A stretch of DNA of 64,000 nucleotides from Streptomyces cellulosae (GCA_014655195.1 BNBH01000013.1:1-64000), one strand, 5' to 3'; shown: positions 53,195 to 61,956, counted from the stretch's first letter. Translations and numbers: made by a program. The notes: generated by a model not told the origin, from the letters alone.

Positions 53195-53803
53195 TCAGCG
53201 GTCGTCTGCGTCACGTCCCGGCGGATGTTCCGCGCGCATCGCCGGATACGTACCGTGGTGCTCCTTGTGGCCGTTCTGCCGGATCTCCAGCTCCTTGAAC
53301 AGACCTTCCAGCTCCGAGCGGATCCAGTCCCGGGTCGCCACCTCGCCCAGCCCCATCCGCAGCGCGGCCACCTCACGGGTCAGATACTCGGTGTCGGCGA
53401 TCGACCGCTCGTTCTGCTTGCGGTCCTGCTCCAGGTTGACCCGGTCGCGGTCGTCCTGCCGGTTCTGCGCGAGCAGGATCAGCGGGGCCGCGTAGGAGGC
53501 CTGGAGGGACAGCGCCAGCGTCAGGAAGATGAACGGGTACTCGTCGAACCGCAGGTCCTTCGGCGCGGACACGTTCCACAGCACCCACAGGATGATGACG
53601 ACCGTCATCCAGACGATGAACCGCCCGGTGCCCAGGAACCGCGCGATACGCTCCGAGAGCCGCCCGAAGGCGTCCGGGTCCCACTCGGGCAGGATCCGCC
53701 GCCGGGGAGGGCGCGGCTGGTCCAGCCGCGGCGCGCGCGGCCGCCCCGCCGCCGTGGCCCCGGCCAGGGTCCGGTCGCGCACGGCGTCGCGCTCACCCGC
53801 CAT
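53195..53803 (-). CDS. DUF1003 membrane protein
   Basis: A 202-residue DUF1003 protein: a disordered Arg/Pro N-terminus, GRLSERIARFLGTGRFIVWM and MTVVIILWVLWNV (helix 1), YPFIFLTLALSLQASYAAPL (helix 2, the DUF1003 signature), LLAQNRQDDRDRVNLEQDRK and a cytoplasmic helical tail. It starts inside the end of the CBS-domain gene (11-base overlap), so its translation follows that gene. Function unknown; the coupling suggests a complex with the MgtE_N/CBS protein. Confidence 0.88.
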   Translation of the reverse strand: MAGERDAVRDRTLAGATAAGRPRAPRLDQPRPPRRRILPEWDPDAFGRLSERIARFLGTGRFIVWMTVVIILWVLWNVSAPKDLRFDEYPFIFLTLALSLQASYAAPLILLAQNRQDDRDRVNLEQDRKQNERSIADTEYLTREVAALRMGLGEVATRDWIRSELEGLFKELEIRQNGHKEHHGTYPAMRAEHPPGRDADDR

Positions 53804-55076
53804 CGGGCACCTCCCCCTCCTCCAGATGGAACTCGGTCTCGCGCCAGTCGCCCGGCAGCATGTGGTCCAGCACGTCGTCCACGGTCACCGCGCCCAGCAG
53901 CGACCCGGCCTCGTCGACGACAGGCGCCGCGACCATGTCGTACGTGGCGAAGAACCCGGCGACCACGGGGAGCGTCGCCTCCGGGTCCAGCGGCCGCAGG
54001 TCGTCGTCCAGCATCGAGCCGACCAGCGTGTACGGGGGGTCGCGCAGCAGCCGCTGGAAGTGCACGGTGCCCAGGTACTTGCCGGTCGGGGTCTCCTCCG
54101 GCGGCCGGCACACGTACACCTGCGCCGCGTGCGCGGGCGACAGGTCGGGCTCGCGGATCCGGGCGAGGGCGTCCGCGACGGTCGCGTCCGGCCGCAGGAT
54201 GATCGGCTCGGTGGTCATCAGACCGCCCGCCGTGTGCTCCTCGTACGACATCAGACGGCGCATGTCGGCCGCGTCCGCGGGCCGCATCAGGCTCAGCAGG
54301 CGCTCCTTGTCCGCCTCCGGCAGCTCGCCCAGCAGGTCGGCCGCGTCGTCGGGGTCCATCGCCTCCAGGACGTCCGCCGCGCGCTCCTCCGCAAGGACGC
54401 CCAGGACCTCGATCTGGTCGTCCTCGGGCAGCTCCTCCAGGACGTCCGCGAGCCGGTCGTCGTCCAGGGCCGCGGCCACCTCCGCCCGCCGCTTGGGGGA
54501 CAGATGGTGCAGCACGTTGGCCAGGTCGGCGGGGCGCAGCTGCTCGAAGGTGGCGAGCAGGTTCTCCGCGCCCTGCCCGGCCTCCTCCAGCGAGAAGCCG
54601 GTGACGGCGGACCACTCCACGGTCAGCGTCTCGCCCTTGCCGCGCCGGAACGCGCCGCCCTTCTTCCCCTTGCGCACGAAGACCCGGTCGATCTCCCACT
54701 CGCGGCGCGCCGGGAGCTGATGCACCGACAGGTCCAGGACGGTGACCTCCTCGCCGGTCTCCACGAGGGTGACGCGCCGGTCGAGCAGCTCGCCGAAGAC
54801 CAGCCGCTCGGTGGGCCGCTGCTCGAAGCGGCGGACGTTGAGCACGCCGGTGGTGATGACCTGGCCGGCCTGCACGGACGTCACCCGGGTCATGGGCAGG
54901 AAGATGCGGCGACGGGTGGAGAGTTCGACCACCAGGCCGAGCAGCCGGGGCGGACGGCGGCCCGGACGCAGGATGACGACGAGATCGCGCACGCGGCCCA
55001 CCTGGTCGCCCGCCGGGTCGAAGACGGCGACGCCGGCGATGTGCGAGACGAAGAACCGGGGTGCGCCCGATGCCAT
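53793..55076 (-). CDS. PRC-barrel / MgtE_N / CBS protein lacking the MgtE channel
   Basis: A 427-residue cytoplasmic protein. Residues 5-170 hold two PRC-barrel-like segments (VAVFDPAGDQVGRVRDLVVI; VFGELLDRRVTLVETGEEVT). The MgtE N-terminal superhelix follows (LRPADLANVLHHLSPKRRAE, then LEELPEDDQIEVLGVLAEE and MDPDDAADLLGELPEADKER), then the TAGGLMTTEPIILRPDATVA motif and two CBS domains. MgtE channels continue with five membrane helices; here the protein ends after the CBS pair (TVDDVLDHML). It therefore has a magnesium-sensing module but no pore. Coupled to the DUF1003 membrane protein and 1.5 kb from corA. Confidence 0.88.
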   Translation of the reverse strand: MASGAPRFFVSHIAGVAVFDPAGDQVGRVRDLVVILRPGRRPPRLLGLVVELSTRRRIFLPMTRVTSVQAGQVITTGVLNVRRFEQRPTERLVFGELLDRRVTLVETGEEVTVLDLSVHQLPARREWEIDRVFVRKGKKGGAFRRGKGETLTVEWSAVTGFSLEEAGQGAENLLATFEQLRPADLANVLHHLSPKRRAEVAAALDDDRLADVLEELPEDDQIEVLGVLAEERAADVLEAMDPDDAADLLGELPEADKERLLSLMRPADAADMRRLMSYEEHTAGGLMTTEPIILRPDATVADALARIREPDLSPAHAAQVYVCRPPEETPTGKYLGTVHFQRLLRDPPYTLVGSMLDDDLRPLDPEATLPVVAGFFATYDMVAAPVVDEAGSLLGAVTVDDVLDHMLPGDWRETEFHLEEGEVPDGG

Positions 55077-55295
55077 TCCGGCGGCTCCTTTGCGTGCGTG
55101 CGAGGTGCTTCCTTGCCGTGTACTTCCTGCTGCGTCTGTTTTCCGGATTGCCCGCTCGGACGGGCTTCAGGCTAGCCCGTCCCGATCGGTGCCGCGCTGG
55201 TGGCCGGTCCGGACGGACTGACTCCGTCCGGCCCCACCGGCCCCGGTACTCTGCGGTATTCCGTTCAGGTCCCCCGTCAGAGAGGCAGCCCACCT

Positions 55296-56036
55296 GTGAT
55301 TCCGATCTCCCCGGGCCGTTCCCGAAGGGCCACGCTGGCCGGCGCCGTGTGCGCGCTGCTCGTGGCGGGGACGGCGCTCACGGGATGCTCCGAGGATCCG
55401 AACGAGGGAACGAACGGCGTCGGCAGACTCCCCGCCGACCAGATCCAGACCAAGGCACAGAAGGCCGCCGCGTCCGTGGGCACCGTGCGGCTGCACGGCT
55501 CGGTGCAGGCCGGCGGCCGTGCCTACGACCTCGACATGCGGCTGAAGCCGCAGGGCGGCATCGGCTCGGTCAGCACCGAGGGGCAGACCTTCCGGCTGCT
55601 GCGGGTCGGCCAGGAGCTGTACCTGAAGGCCGACGCGGCCTTCTGGGGGAAGGGCGGCGAGGACGGCGACTCCAAGGCGGCGGACAAGCTCGCCTCGAAG
55701 TACGTCAAGGTGCCCAAGGGCGACCCCTCGTACACCGAGTTCATCGGCTTCACCGACAAGAACGTGCTGCTCAGCGGGCTGCTGACGCTGCACGGGAAGC
55801 TCAGCACGGACGGCCACCACGAGCAGGACGGCACCCGCACCGTCCGGGTCACCGGCGACGACGGCGCCGGCGGCACCCTGGATGTCTCCCTCGAGGGCAA
55901 GCCGTACCCGCTGCGGCTGGTGCGCGCCGGGGAGGCCGGCACGCTCACCTTCTCCGCCTGGGGCGCCGACTTCCCGCTGAAGAAGCCCGCCAAGGACGAC
56001 ACCCTCGACTACGGAAAGCAGCTCCCGACGTCCTGA
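55296..56036 (+). CDS. LolA/LppX-like lipoprotein
   Basis: A 246-residue lipoprotein. Signal RRATLAGAVCALLVAGTALT and lipobox LTGC with the acylated Cys near residue 30. The mature part looks like the LppX/LprG fold: QTKAQKAAASVGTVRLHGSV, YDLDMRLKPQGGIGSVSTEG, then RLLRVGQELYLKADAAFWGK and the TLDVSLEGKPYPLRLVRAGE strand. Such proteins bind lipids or lipoglycans outside the membrane. The GTG at 55296 is chosen as it starts a normal signal peptide. It converges on the next gene with 12 bases between stops. Confidence 0.78.
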   Translation: MIPISPGRSRRATLAGAVCALLVAGTALTGCSEDPNEGTNGVGRLPADQIQTKAQKAAASVGTVRLHGSVQAGGRAYDLDMRLKPQGGIGSVSTEGQTFRLLRVGQELYLKADAAFWGKGGEDGDSKAADKLASKYVKVPKGDPSYTEFIGFTDKNVLLSGLLTLHGKLSTDGHHEQDGTRTVRVTGDDGAGGTLDVSLEGKPYPLRLVRAGEAGTLTFSAWGADFPLKKPAKDDTLDYGKQLPTS

Positions 56037-56048
56037 ACGCCCCGGTTG

Positions 56049-56561
56049 TCAGCCGCGCCGCTTGCGTTTCGCCAGCAGGCGCGGCAGACCGGCCGGCATC
56101 GGCGTCCGGGTCGTCGCCGGGGTGGGCAGCGGGGCGGCGGAGAGGTCGCCGTCGGGCAGCGTGCCCGTCGCGCCGGTCGGCTCCAGACGCAGCACCCGGC
56201 ACTCGCGGGCCCAGCGCTCCGGCATGGCCTCGCCGTCGGGGGCGTTGAGCCGCTTGCCCTTGAGGCCGTCGACGGCCGCCGTCCATTCCTCGGAGCCGGA
56301 GGCCAGTTCGCGGACGGTCGCCGTCCAGGTGACCAGCCGGCCGCCCTTGTCCTTGCTGCGCACGGTCACCTCGGCGCGCGCCCCGTCGGCGAGTCCCGTC
56401 AGGGGCTGTTCGCCGGGGCCGTCGCCGACCACGCAGGCGGCGCCCTCGTGCCACACGTGCCACAGCGGACGGGCCGGGACGCCGGGTGCTTCGACCCAGA
56501 TGAGGCCGGACTTCTTCGAGGCCTCCTCGATGAGGGCCCGGTCGAGCAGCTCGCCAGTCAT
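56049..56561 (-). CDS. Hypothetical protein, possible split-barrel fold
   Basis: A 170-residue soluble protein: SKKSGLIWVEAPGVPARPLW and HVWHEGAACVVGDGPGEQPL, then RAEVTVRSKDKGGRLVTWTA and ECRVLRLEPTGATGTLPDGD. The order of strands resembles pyridoxamine-oxidase-like (F420- or FMN-binding) split barrels, but no diagnostic residues settle it. It lies 32 bases upstream of corA's end on the same strand; co-transcription with corA from upstream is possible since corA precedes it in transcription order. Confidence 0.6.
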   Translation of the reverse strand: MTGELLDRALIEEASKKSGLIWVEAPGVPARPLWHVWHEGAACVVGDGPGEQPLTGLADGARAEVTVRSKDKGGRLVTWTATVRELASGSEEWTAAVDGLKGKRLNAPDGEAMPERWARECRVLRLEPTGATGTLPDGDLSAAPLPTPATTRTPMPAGLPRLLAKRKRRG

Positions 56562-56593
56562 GCGCCCAGCCTATCCAGGCGGGGCCGGCCGTC

Positions 56594-57715
56594 TCAGAGC
56601 CAGCCGTTGCGCTTAAGCGTGCGGTGGATGCCGAGGCAGATCGCGACCGTGACGCCGAGGACCACCGGGTAGCCGAACTTCCAGTGGGTCTCCGGCATGT
56701 AGTCGAAGTTCATGCCGTACACCCCGCAGACCATGGTCGGGACGGCGATGATCGCGGCCCAGGAGGTGATCTTGCGCATGTCCTCGTTCTGCGCGACGGA
56801 CGCCTGCGCGAGGTTGGCCTGGAGGATGGAGTTCAGCAGCTCGTCGAAGCCGATGACCTGCTCCTGCACCCGGGCCACGTGGTCGGCGACGTCCCGGAAG
56901 TACTTCTGGATCTCCGGGTCGATCAGCCGCATCGGCCGCTCGGAGAGCAGCTGCATCGGGCGCAGCAGCGGCGCCACGGCCCGCTTGAACTCCAGCACTT
57001 CACGCTTGAGCTGGTAGATCTCACCGGCGTCGGTGCCGCGCGGGGTGCCCTTGCGGCCGGGGGAGAAGACCTTGGTCTCGACCTCGTCGATGTCGTCCTG
57101 CATGGCGTCGGCGACCGCGATGTAGCCGTCCACCACGTGGTCGGCGATGGCGTGCAGCACGGCCGAGGGGCCCTTGGCCAGCAGCTCGGGGTCGTCCTGG
57201 AGGCGGTGGCGCAGGGCGCGCAGGGAGCCCTGGCCGCCGTGCCGGACGGTGATGAAGAAGTCCCGTCCGGTGAAGCACATGACCTCGCCGGTCTCCACGA
57301 TCTCGCTGCTGGAGGAGACGCGGTCGTGCTCGAGGTAGTGGACGGTCTTGAAGACCGTGAACAGGGAGTCGTCGTAGCGCTCCAGCTTGGGCCGCTGGTG
57401 GGCCTGGACGGCGTCCTCCACGGCCAGCGGATGCAGCCCGAACTCGGCGGCGATCCCCGCGAATTCGGACTCGGTGGGCTCGTGCAGGCCGATCCAGACG
57501 AAGCCCCCGTCGCGGCGCACCCGGCGCATCGCGTCCTGGGGGCTGAGCGGGCCGCCCTCGGTGTCCTGGCGGCGGCCGTCCCGGTAGACGGCGCAGTCGA
57601 CGACGGCGGTGGCCGCCGAGCGCTCCCGTGAGGTCTCGTACGGGCCGCTCTCCTTGCGGAGCGAGATGCGGGAGGCGGGACGGACCACGGCGCGCAGGTC
57701 GCGGATCATCGACAT
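56594..57715 (-). CDS. corA: CorA-family magnesium/cobalt channel
   Basis: A 373-residue CorA. A large N-terminal cytoplasmic domain with DGGFVWIGLHEPTESEFAGI and the long stalk helix (GEIYQLKREVLEFKRAVAPL), followed by two C-terminal membrane helices. The pore signature YGMNFDYMPE (GMN near residue 333) ends helix 1 and the basic tail HRTLKRNGWL follows helix 2. The ATG at 57715 is preceded by GAAGGAGCCCGCC. In M. tuberculosis corA (Rv1239c) also lies a short distance from the Rv1231c-Rv1232c pair. Confidence 0.93.
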   Translation of the reverse strand: MSMIRDLRAVVRPASRISLRKESGPYETSRERSAATAVVDCAVYRDGRRQDTEGGPLSPQDAMRRVRRDGGFVWIGLHEPTESEFAGIAAEFGLHPLAVEDAVQAHQRPKLERYDDSLFTVFKTVHYLEHDRVSSSSEIVETGEVMCFTGRDFFITVRHGGQGSLRALRHRLQDDPELLAKGPSAVLHAIADHVVDGYIAVADAMQDDIDEVETKVFSPGRKGTPRGTDAGEIYQLKREVLEFKRAVAPLLRPMQLLSERPMRLIDPEIQKYFRDVADHVARVQEQVIGFDELLNSILQANLAQASVAQNEDMRKITSWAAIIAVPTMVCGVYGMNFDYMPETHWKFGYPVVLGVTVAICLGIHRTLKRNGWL

Positions 57716-58215
57716 GGCGGGCTCCTTCGCGAACGGGCAACGAAAGGCGCCGGGGCGACGGGTGGAACAACCCGGAATGAGGACGTCCTGGACTGCGCAT
57801 GTTTGGCACGTCCACAAAGCGGGGAGCACCGCACCGTCGCGGTGGCGAGCTTCGTCGCTGATACAGCTACTGGGGCAGATCAGTCAGAACGAAACGAGTG
57901 CTCTTCCGATGAAGACGCGCGAAGCGAAAGGCGGGAGCCGAAAGGAGAACAGCGGCCTCAGCGGGCGGAAGAGCGGGTGATACTGCACGGTCGACTTCGG
58001 TCCATGCCAGCCCCACCTCCTCCGGCCGGTCCCTCGTGAGGGACGATCGCGATCCCCTGGGGGGATTCCCCCTATGAGCGGGGAGTGTCACACAGGCGTT
58101 CAGGCAGTGTCGGAACGCTTGACGCGTGCTGCCCGAACCACCGGCCAAGCGTATCAGCCGACTGCTGTGTCAAGGCTCTGCTTTGCCCGGTACTGACGAG
58201 TTCTATGCTCGCCGC
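57716..58215. promoter_or_regulatory. Long divergent leader, corA / SUFU gene
   Basis: About 500 bases between divergent genes, with no convincing coding frame. The part around 57850-57960 is purine-rich and much less G+C-rich than the genes. A G/C run (CCCCTGGGGGGATTCCCCC) lies at 58055-58073 and a TTGACGCGTGC at 58118-58128. The length upstream of a magnesium channel gene invites a search for a metal riboswitch, but I do not see the core of the known M-box or ydaO classes. Confidence 0.45.
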
Positions 58216-58800
58216 ATGGCTGATGTTCTTCCTCTGGTCGAGGCCCGGCTGCGCAGCGCGCTGGGCGAACCGGACGCGCGCGCGGCGGTCACCTTTCTGG
58301 GCACGGACCGCATCGAGGTGCTGCGGTTCCACGAGGGGGACATCGTGCGCTACGCGACCCTCGGCATGTCCGCGCAGCCCATGACGGACCCCACGGCAGT
58401 GATCGCGGACCCGGTCGCCGGGCCGCGCGCCGAGCTGGTGCTGTCCGTGCGCGGCGGCGTCGCCGACACCGACAAGGTGCTCCGCCCGCTCGCGGTGCTC
58501 GGAGCGTCCCCGCAGGTCGAGGGGCTCGTCGTGGCGCCGGGCGCCTCGCTGGACGTGGGGGAGCCGCTGTGGCCGGGCGCGCCGTTCACCTCGGTGCTGG
58601 TCGCCGAGCCGGGCGGCCTGGTCGAGGACCTCGAACTCGACGCGCCGCTGGAGCCCGTGCGCTTCCTTCCGCTGCTGCCGATGACGCCGAACGAGGCCGC
58701 CTGGAAGCGCGTGCACGGAGCGCAGGCCCTCCAGGAGCGGTGGCTGAACCACGGCACGGACCTCAGGGACCCGTCCCGGAAGTCCGTGCCGCTGGACTAG
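58216..58800 (+). CDS. Suppressor-of-fused (SUFU) domain protein
   Basis: A 194-residue SUFU-domain protein: LVEARLRSALGEPDARAAVT, FHEGDIVRYATLGMSAQPMT, AELVLSVRGGVADTDKVLRP, GASLDVGEPLWPGAPFTSVL and RFLPLLPMTPNEAAWKRVHG are typical blocks, ending with an LQERW motif. Bacterial SUFU proteins are common and mostly uncharacterised, some as immunity proteins of polymorphic toxins; no toxin gene is adjacent, so a housekeeping role is more likely here. The ATG at 58216 is chosen; the frame is open 90 bases upstream. Confidence 0.85.
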   Translation: MADVLPLVEARLRSALGEPDARAAVTFLGTDRIEVLRFHEGDIVRYATLGMSAQPMTDPTAVIADPVAGPRAELVLSVRGGVADTDKVLRPLAVLGASPQVEGLVVAPGASLDVGEPLWPGAPFTSVLVAEPGGLVEDLELDAPLEPVRFLPLLPMTPNEAAWKRVHGAQALQERWLNHGTDLRDPSRKSVPLD

Positions 58801-58841
58801 CGCCGGAGTGAGGAAGCTCACCAACGCCCGCCCCCAAAGGC

Positions 58842-60065
58842 TCAGTTGGCGAAGACGCCCACGCCGTCCTCGGTGGCGTGGGCGGGCTTCGGCTCCTCGG
58901 CCTCGGCGGTGAGCGCCCGGCGCCGCACCAGCACCACCAGCGCGCCCAGCACCGCCGTCACCGCGGCGACCGTGAACGGCATGTGGACGTCGCTCCACTC
59001 CTCGATCTTCGGCGCGAAGTACGGCGCCGCGGCGGCCGCGAACCAGCGCACGAAGTTGTACCCGGCGCTCGCCACCGGACGCGGCGCGTCCGACACCCCG
59101 AGCGCCAGTTCCGTGTACACCGTGTTGTTCACGCCGATCAGCGCGCCGGACAGCACGGTGCACACCACCACCGTGGTGTGGCCGCCGTAGCCGAGCACCA
59201 GGACGTCCACCGCGAGCAGCACCAGCGAGCCGCCCAGTACCTGGAGCGAGCCGAACCGCCGCTGCAGGCGCGGGGCCACGAGCACCGAGAACACGGCGAG
59301 CAGCAACCCCCACGCGAAGAACACCGCGCCGGAGCGGTAGGGGGACATGTCCAGCACGAACGGCGTGAAGGCCAGCACGGTGAAGAACGTGTAGTTGTAG
59401 AAGAACGCCGAGACCGCCGTGGAGGCCAGCCCTCCGTGCCCGAGTGCCTTGACCGGGTCCAGCAGGGAGGTCTTGCGGGCAGGCCGCGGCTGCTCCTTGA
59501 GGAACGCGGTGATGCACACGAAGCCGACCGCCATCAGGGCGGCCGTGCCGAAGAAGGGGTAGCGCCAGCTCGCGTCGCCGAGCAGGGCGCCCACCAGCGG
59601 GCCGCAGGCCATGCCGAGGCCCAGGGCGGACTCGTACAGCAGGATGGCGGCCGCGCTGCCGCCGGCCGCGGCGCCGACGATGACGGCGAGGGCGGTCGAG
59701 ACGAACAGCGCGTTGCCCAGTCCCCAGCCGGCGCGGAAGCCGACCAGTTCGCCGACCGACCCCGAGGTGCCCGAGAGCCCGGCGAAGACCACCACGAGCG
59801 CGAGCCCGAGCAGCAGGGTCTTGCGCCCGCCGATCCGGCTGGAGACGAAGCCGGTCACGAGCATCGCCAGCGCGGTGATCAGGAAGTACGAGGTGAAAAG
59901 CAGGGAGACCTGCCCGGCGGTCGCGTCGAGGCCCTCGGCGATGGACGGCAGGATCGGGTCGACGAGGCCGATGCCCATGAAGGCGACGACGGACGCCCCG
60001 GCGGTCGCCCACACGGCTTTCGGCTGCTTCAGGATGCTGCCGGATCCCGTGTCGATGGGGTCCAT
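58842..60065 (-). CDS. 12-helix MFS exporter
   Basis: A 407-residue major facilitator with DHA1-type drug exporter features: VVAFMGIGLVDPILPSIAEG opens helix 1 (motif D-like), TGFVSSRIGGRKTLLLGLAL is motif A, and YESALGLGMACGPLVGALLG is motif C of antiporters. The ATG at 60065 is chosen by the start of conserved sequence. Its promoter carries an A+T-rich inverted repeat in the spacer, so expression is probably regulated by a repressor encoded elsewhere. The substrate is unknown. Confidence 0.85.
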   Translation of the reverse strand: MDPIDTGSGSILKQPKAVWATAGASVVAFMGIGLVDPILPSIAEGLDATAGQVSLLFTSYFLITALAMLVTGFVSSRIGGRKTLLLGLALVVVFAGLSGTSGSVGELVGFRAGWGLGNALFVSTALAVIVGAAAGGSAAAILLYESALGLGMACGPLVGALLGDASWRYPFFGTAALMAVGFVCITAFLKEQPRPARKTSLLDPVKALGHGGLASTAVSAFFYNYTFFTVLAFTPFVLDMSPYRSGAVFFAWGLLLAVFSVLVAPRLQRRFGSLQVLGGSLVLLAVDVLVLGYGGHTTVVVCTVLSGALIGVNNTVYTELALGVSDAPRPVASAGYNFVRWFAAAAAPYFAPKIEEWSDVHMPFTVAAVTAVLGALVVLVRRRALTAEAEEPKPAHATEDGVGVFAN

Positions 60066-60148
60066 GGGTGCTCCAATCCCGGACGTGGGGGATGCCGGCC
60101 GCGGGAGGGGAGGCGCCGGACGGCCGACGAGATGGATGGAATGCGCAC

Positions 60149-60178
60149 ACAGTAGGTTAGCCAATCTAATTAATGTAA
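60149..60178 (-). promoter_or_regulatory. MFS promoter with operator-like repeat
   Basis: On the minus strand, TTACAT (60173-60178) and TACTGT (60149-60154) are separated by 18 bases, a good promoter pair. The spacer holds TTAG-N5-CTAA and, more broadly, GGCTAACCTA, which matches half of the DtxR/DmdR iron box (TTAGGTTAGGCTAACCTAA); the other half is poor. An operator is likely, its iron assignment tentative. Confidence 0.55.
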
Positions 60179-60268
60179 GCTACATCTATCTCGGTCTTGG
60201 GCCGCCGTTCCGCCCGGTCGGGTGATCGTCCTTGACGTGGCGCTGCGGACCTAGGACCGTGGGGCCCT

Positions 60269-60910
60269 ATGAGGGGCGAACCCAGTTGCCCGAAGTGCGG
60301 TGGCCGGGTCAGGGCTCCCGGCCTCTTCTCGGATGCCTGGCAGTGCGATGTGCACGGCACCGTGCACCCGCTGCAGCCCGTGATACCGCCGAGCGTCGAG
60401 GCCCTCGAAGTCGTCGTGCACCGCACCAAGGTGCCGGTGTGGATGCCGTGGCCGTTGCCGGTGGGCTGGCTCTTCACCGGTGTCGCGTCCGCGGGCGACG
60501 ACCGCAGCGGGGGCCGGGCGACGGCCGTCGCGTGCACCGGCCCCGGGCCGCTCGGCGGGATGGGTGAGCTCATCCTGGTCGCCGAGGAGCTCGGCGTCGG
60601 ACTCGGCGCGCGCTACGCGGGCATCGACGGCCCCGACCCCGGGCCCTACATGAACGTCGAGAAGCCGCCCCAGGCCAAGGTGCTGGCCGCCGGCCGCCCC
60701 ACCCCGCTCTGGCACGTCGCCCGCACGCCCGACGACCGCGCCGTGTTCGCGGGGGAGGCGCTCGGCCTGTGGCTGTGGGCGGTGGTGTGGCCCGAGCAGT
60801 CGGGCCTGCTGATGTACGACGAGCTGGTGCTCGCGGATCTGCGGGACGCCGGCGCCGAGGTGGAGCTGGTGCCGTGCGGGGCGCTGTCCCCGCGGCTGCT
60901 GGAGAAGTAG
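60269..60910 (+). CDS. DUF6758-like protein with N-terminal zinc finger
   Basis: A 213-residue soluble protein. CPKCGGRVRAPGLFSDAWQC DVH at residues 7-28 gives CxxC...CxxH, probably zinc-binding. The rest is a conserved-looking region (VPVWMPWPLPVGWLFTGVAS, ATAVACTGPGPLGGMGELIL, LWHVARTPDDRAVFAGEALG). Family known to me only as a domain of unknown function in Streptomyces. It stands alone, with its ATG 203 bases from the divergent MFS start. Confidence 0.75.
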   Translation: MRGEPSCPKCGGRVRAPGLFSDAWQCDVHGTVHPLQPVIPPSVEALEVVVHRTKVPVWMPWPLPVGWLFTGVASAGDDRSGGRATAVACTGPGPLGGMGELILVAEELGVGLGARYAGIDGPDPGPYMNVEKPPQAKVLAAGRPTPLWHVARTPDDRAVFAGEALGLWLWAVVWPEQSGLLMYDELVLADLRDAGAEVELVPCGALSPRLLEK

Positions 60911-61019
60911 GGGTGCTGATGTAGGGGGCGCTCAACCGTTTCGGCTGTGACAGCGGCGGCCGAAAATCCGGTTATCCTGGAGCGTCCCCGTCCGCCCGTC
61001 CCGCTTGGAGTACCGCGTC

Positions 61020-61880
61020 GTGCGCATCGACCTGCACACCCACTCCACCGCGTCCGACGGCACGGACACCCCGGCCCAGCTGGTCCGCAAGGCCGCCGCG
61101 GCCGGACTCGACGTCGTGGCCCTCACCGACCACGACACCACGCGCGGCCACGCGGAGGCGCTCGCGGCGCTGCCCCAGGGCCTCACCCTGGTCACCGGCG
61201 CCGAACTCTCCTGCCGTCTCGACGGCGTCAGCATGCATCTGCTGGCCTACCTCTTCGACCCCGAGGAGCCCGCCCTGCTCGCCGAGCGCGAGCTGGTCCG
61301 GGACGACCGGGTGCCGCGCGCCAAGGGCATGATCGCCAAGCTGAACGAGCTGGGCGTGCCCGTCACCTGGGAACAGGTCGCGCGGATCGCCGGCGACGGC
61401 TCGGTGGGCCGCCCGCACGTCGCCAGCGCCCTGGTCGAACTCGGCGTGGTGGACAGCGTGAGCGACGCCTTCACGCCCGAGTGGCTCGCCGACGGCGGCC
61501 GGGCGTACGTGCCGAAGCACGAGACCGACCCCTTCGAGGCCGTACGGCTGGTGAAGAACGCGGGCGGCGTCGCCGTCTTCGCACACCCCGCCGCGGCCAA
61601 GCGGGGCAGGACCGTGCCGGACTCCGCGATCGCGGAGCTGGCGCAGGCCGGGCTCGACGGCATCGAGGTCGACCACATGGACCACGACCCCGACACCCGG
61701 GCGCGGCTGCGCGGCCTGGCGGGCGAGCTGGGGCTGCTGGTCACCGGGTCGAGCGACTACCACGGCAGCCGGAAGACCTGCGTCCTCGGCGAGTTCTCCA
61801 CGGACCCCGAGGTCTACGGCGAGATCACGCGGCGCGCGACCGGGGCGTTCCCGGTGCCGGGGACCGGCGGAGCGGTCTGA
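61020..61880 (+). CDS. PHP-domain phosphoesterase (RNase AM / YciV-like)
   Basis: A 286-residue PHP protein: RIDLHTHSTASDGTDTPAQL (metal ligands HxH and Asp), VVALTDHDTTRGHAEALAAL, TLVTGAELSCRLDGVSMHLL (Glu and His), GVAVFAHPAAAKRG and LLVTGSSDYHGSRK supply the trinuclear metal site. Related enzymes hydrolyse 3',5'-bisphosphorylated nucleotides and mature 5S and other rRNAs in E. coli (RNase AM). The GTG at 61020 is chosen as VRIDLHTHS is the normal start; an upstream TTG in frame is less likely. Confidence 0.88.
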   Translation: MRIDLHTHSTASDGTDTPAQLVRKAAAAGLDVVALTDHDTTRGHAEALAALPQGLTLVTGAELSCRLDGVSMHLLAYLFDPEEPALLAERELVRDDRVPRAKGMIAKLNELGVPVTWEQVARIAGDGSVGRPHVASALVELGVVDSVSDAFTPEWLADGGRAYVPKHETDPFEAVRLVKNAGGVAVFAHPAAAKRGRTVPDSAIAELAQAGLDGIEVDHMDHDPDTRARLRGLAGELGLLVTGSSDYHGSRKTCVLGEFSTDPEVYGEITRRATGAFPVPGTGGAV

Positions 61881-61956
61881 CACCCGCGGGGCCACCGGCC
61901 CCGGTGTCCGGCTCCCACCCCTTTCTTTCTCACGTACGTTCTCGCGCTAGGCAGTC

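Noticed and set aside
57716..58215. Magnesium (M-box) or ydaO riboswitch upstream of corA
   Set aside because: I looked for the conserved core strings on the corA strand and did not find them.
58216..58800. Immunity protein of a polymorphic toxin (SUFU family)
   Set aside because: No toxin, WXG100 or secretion gene is adjacent.
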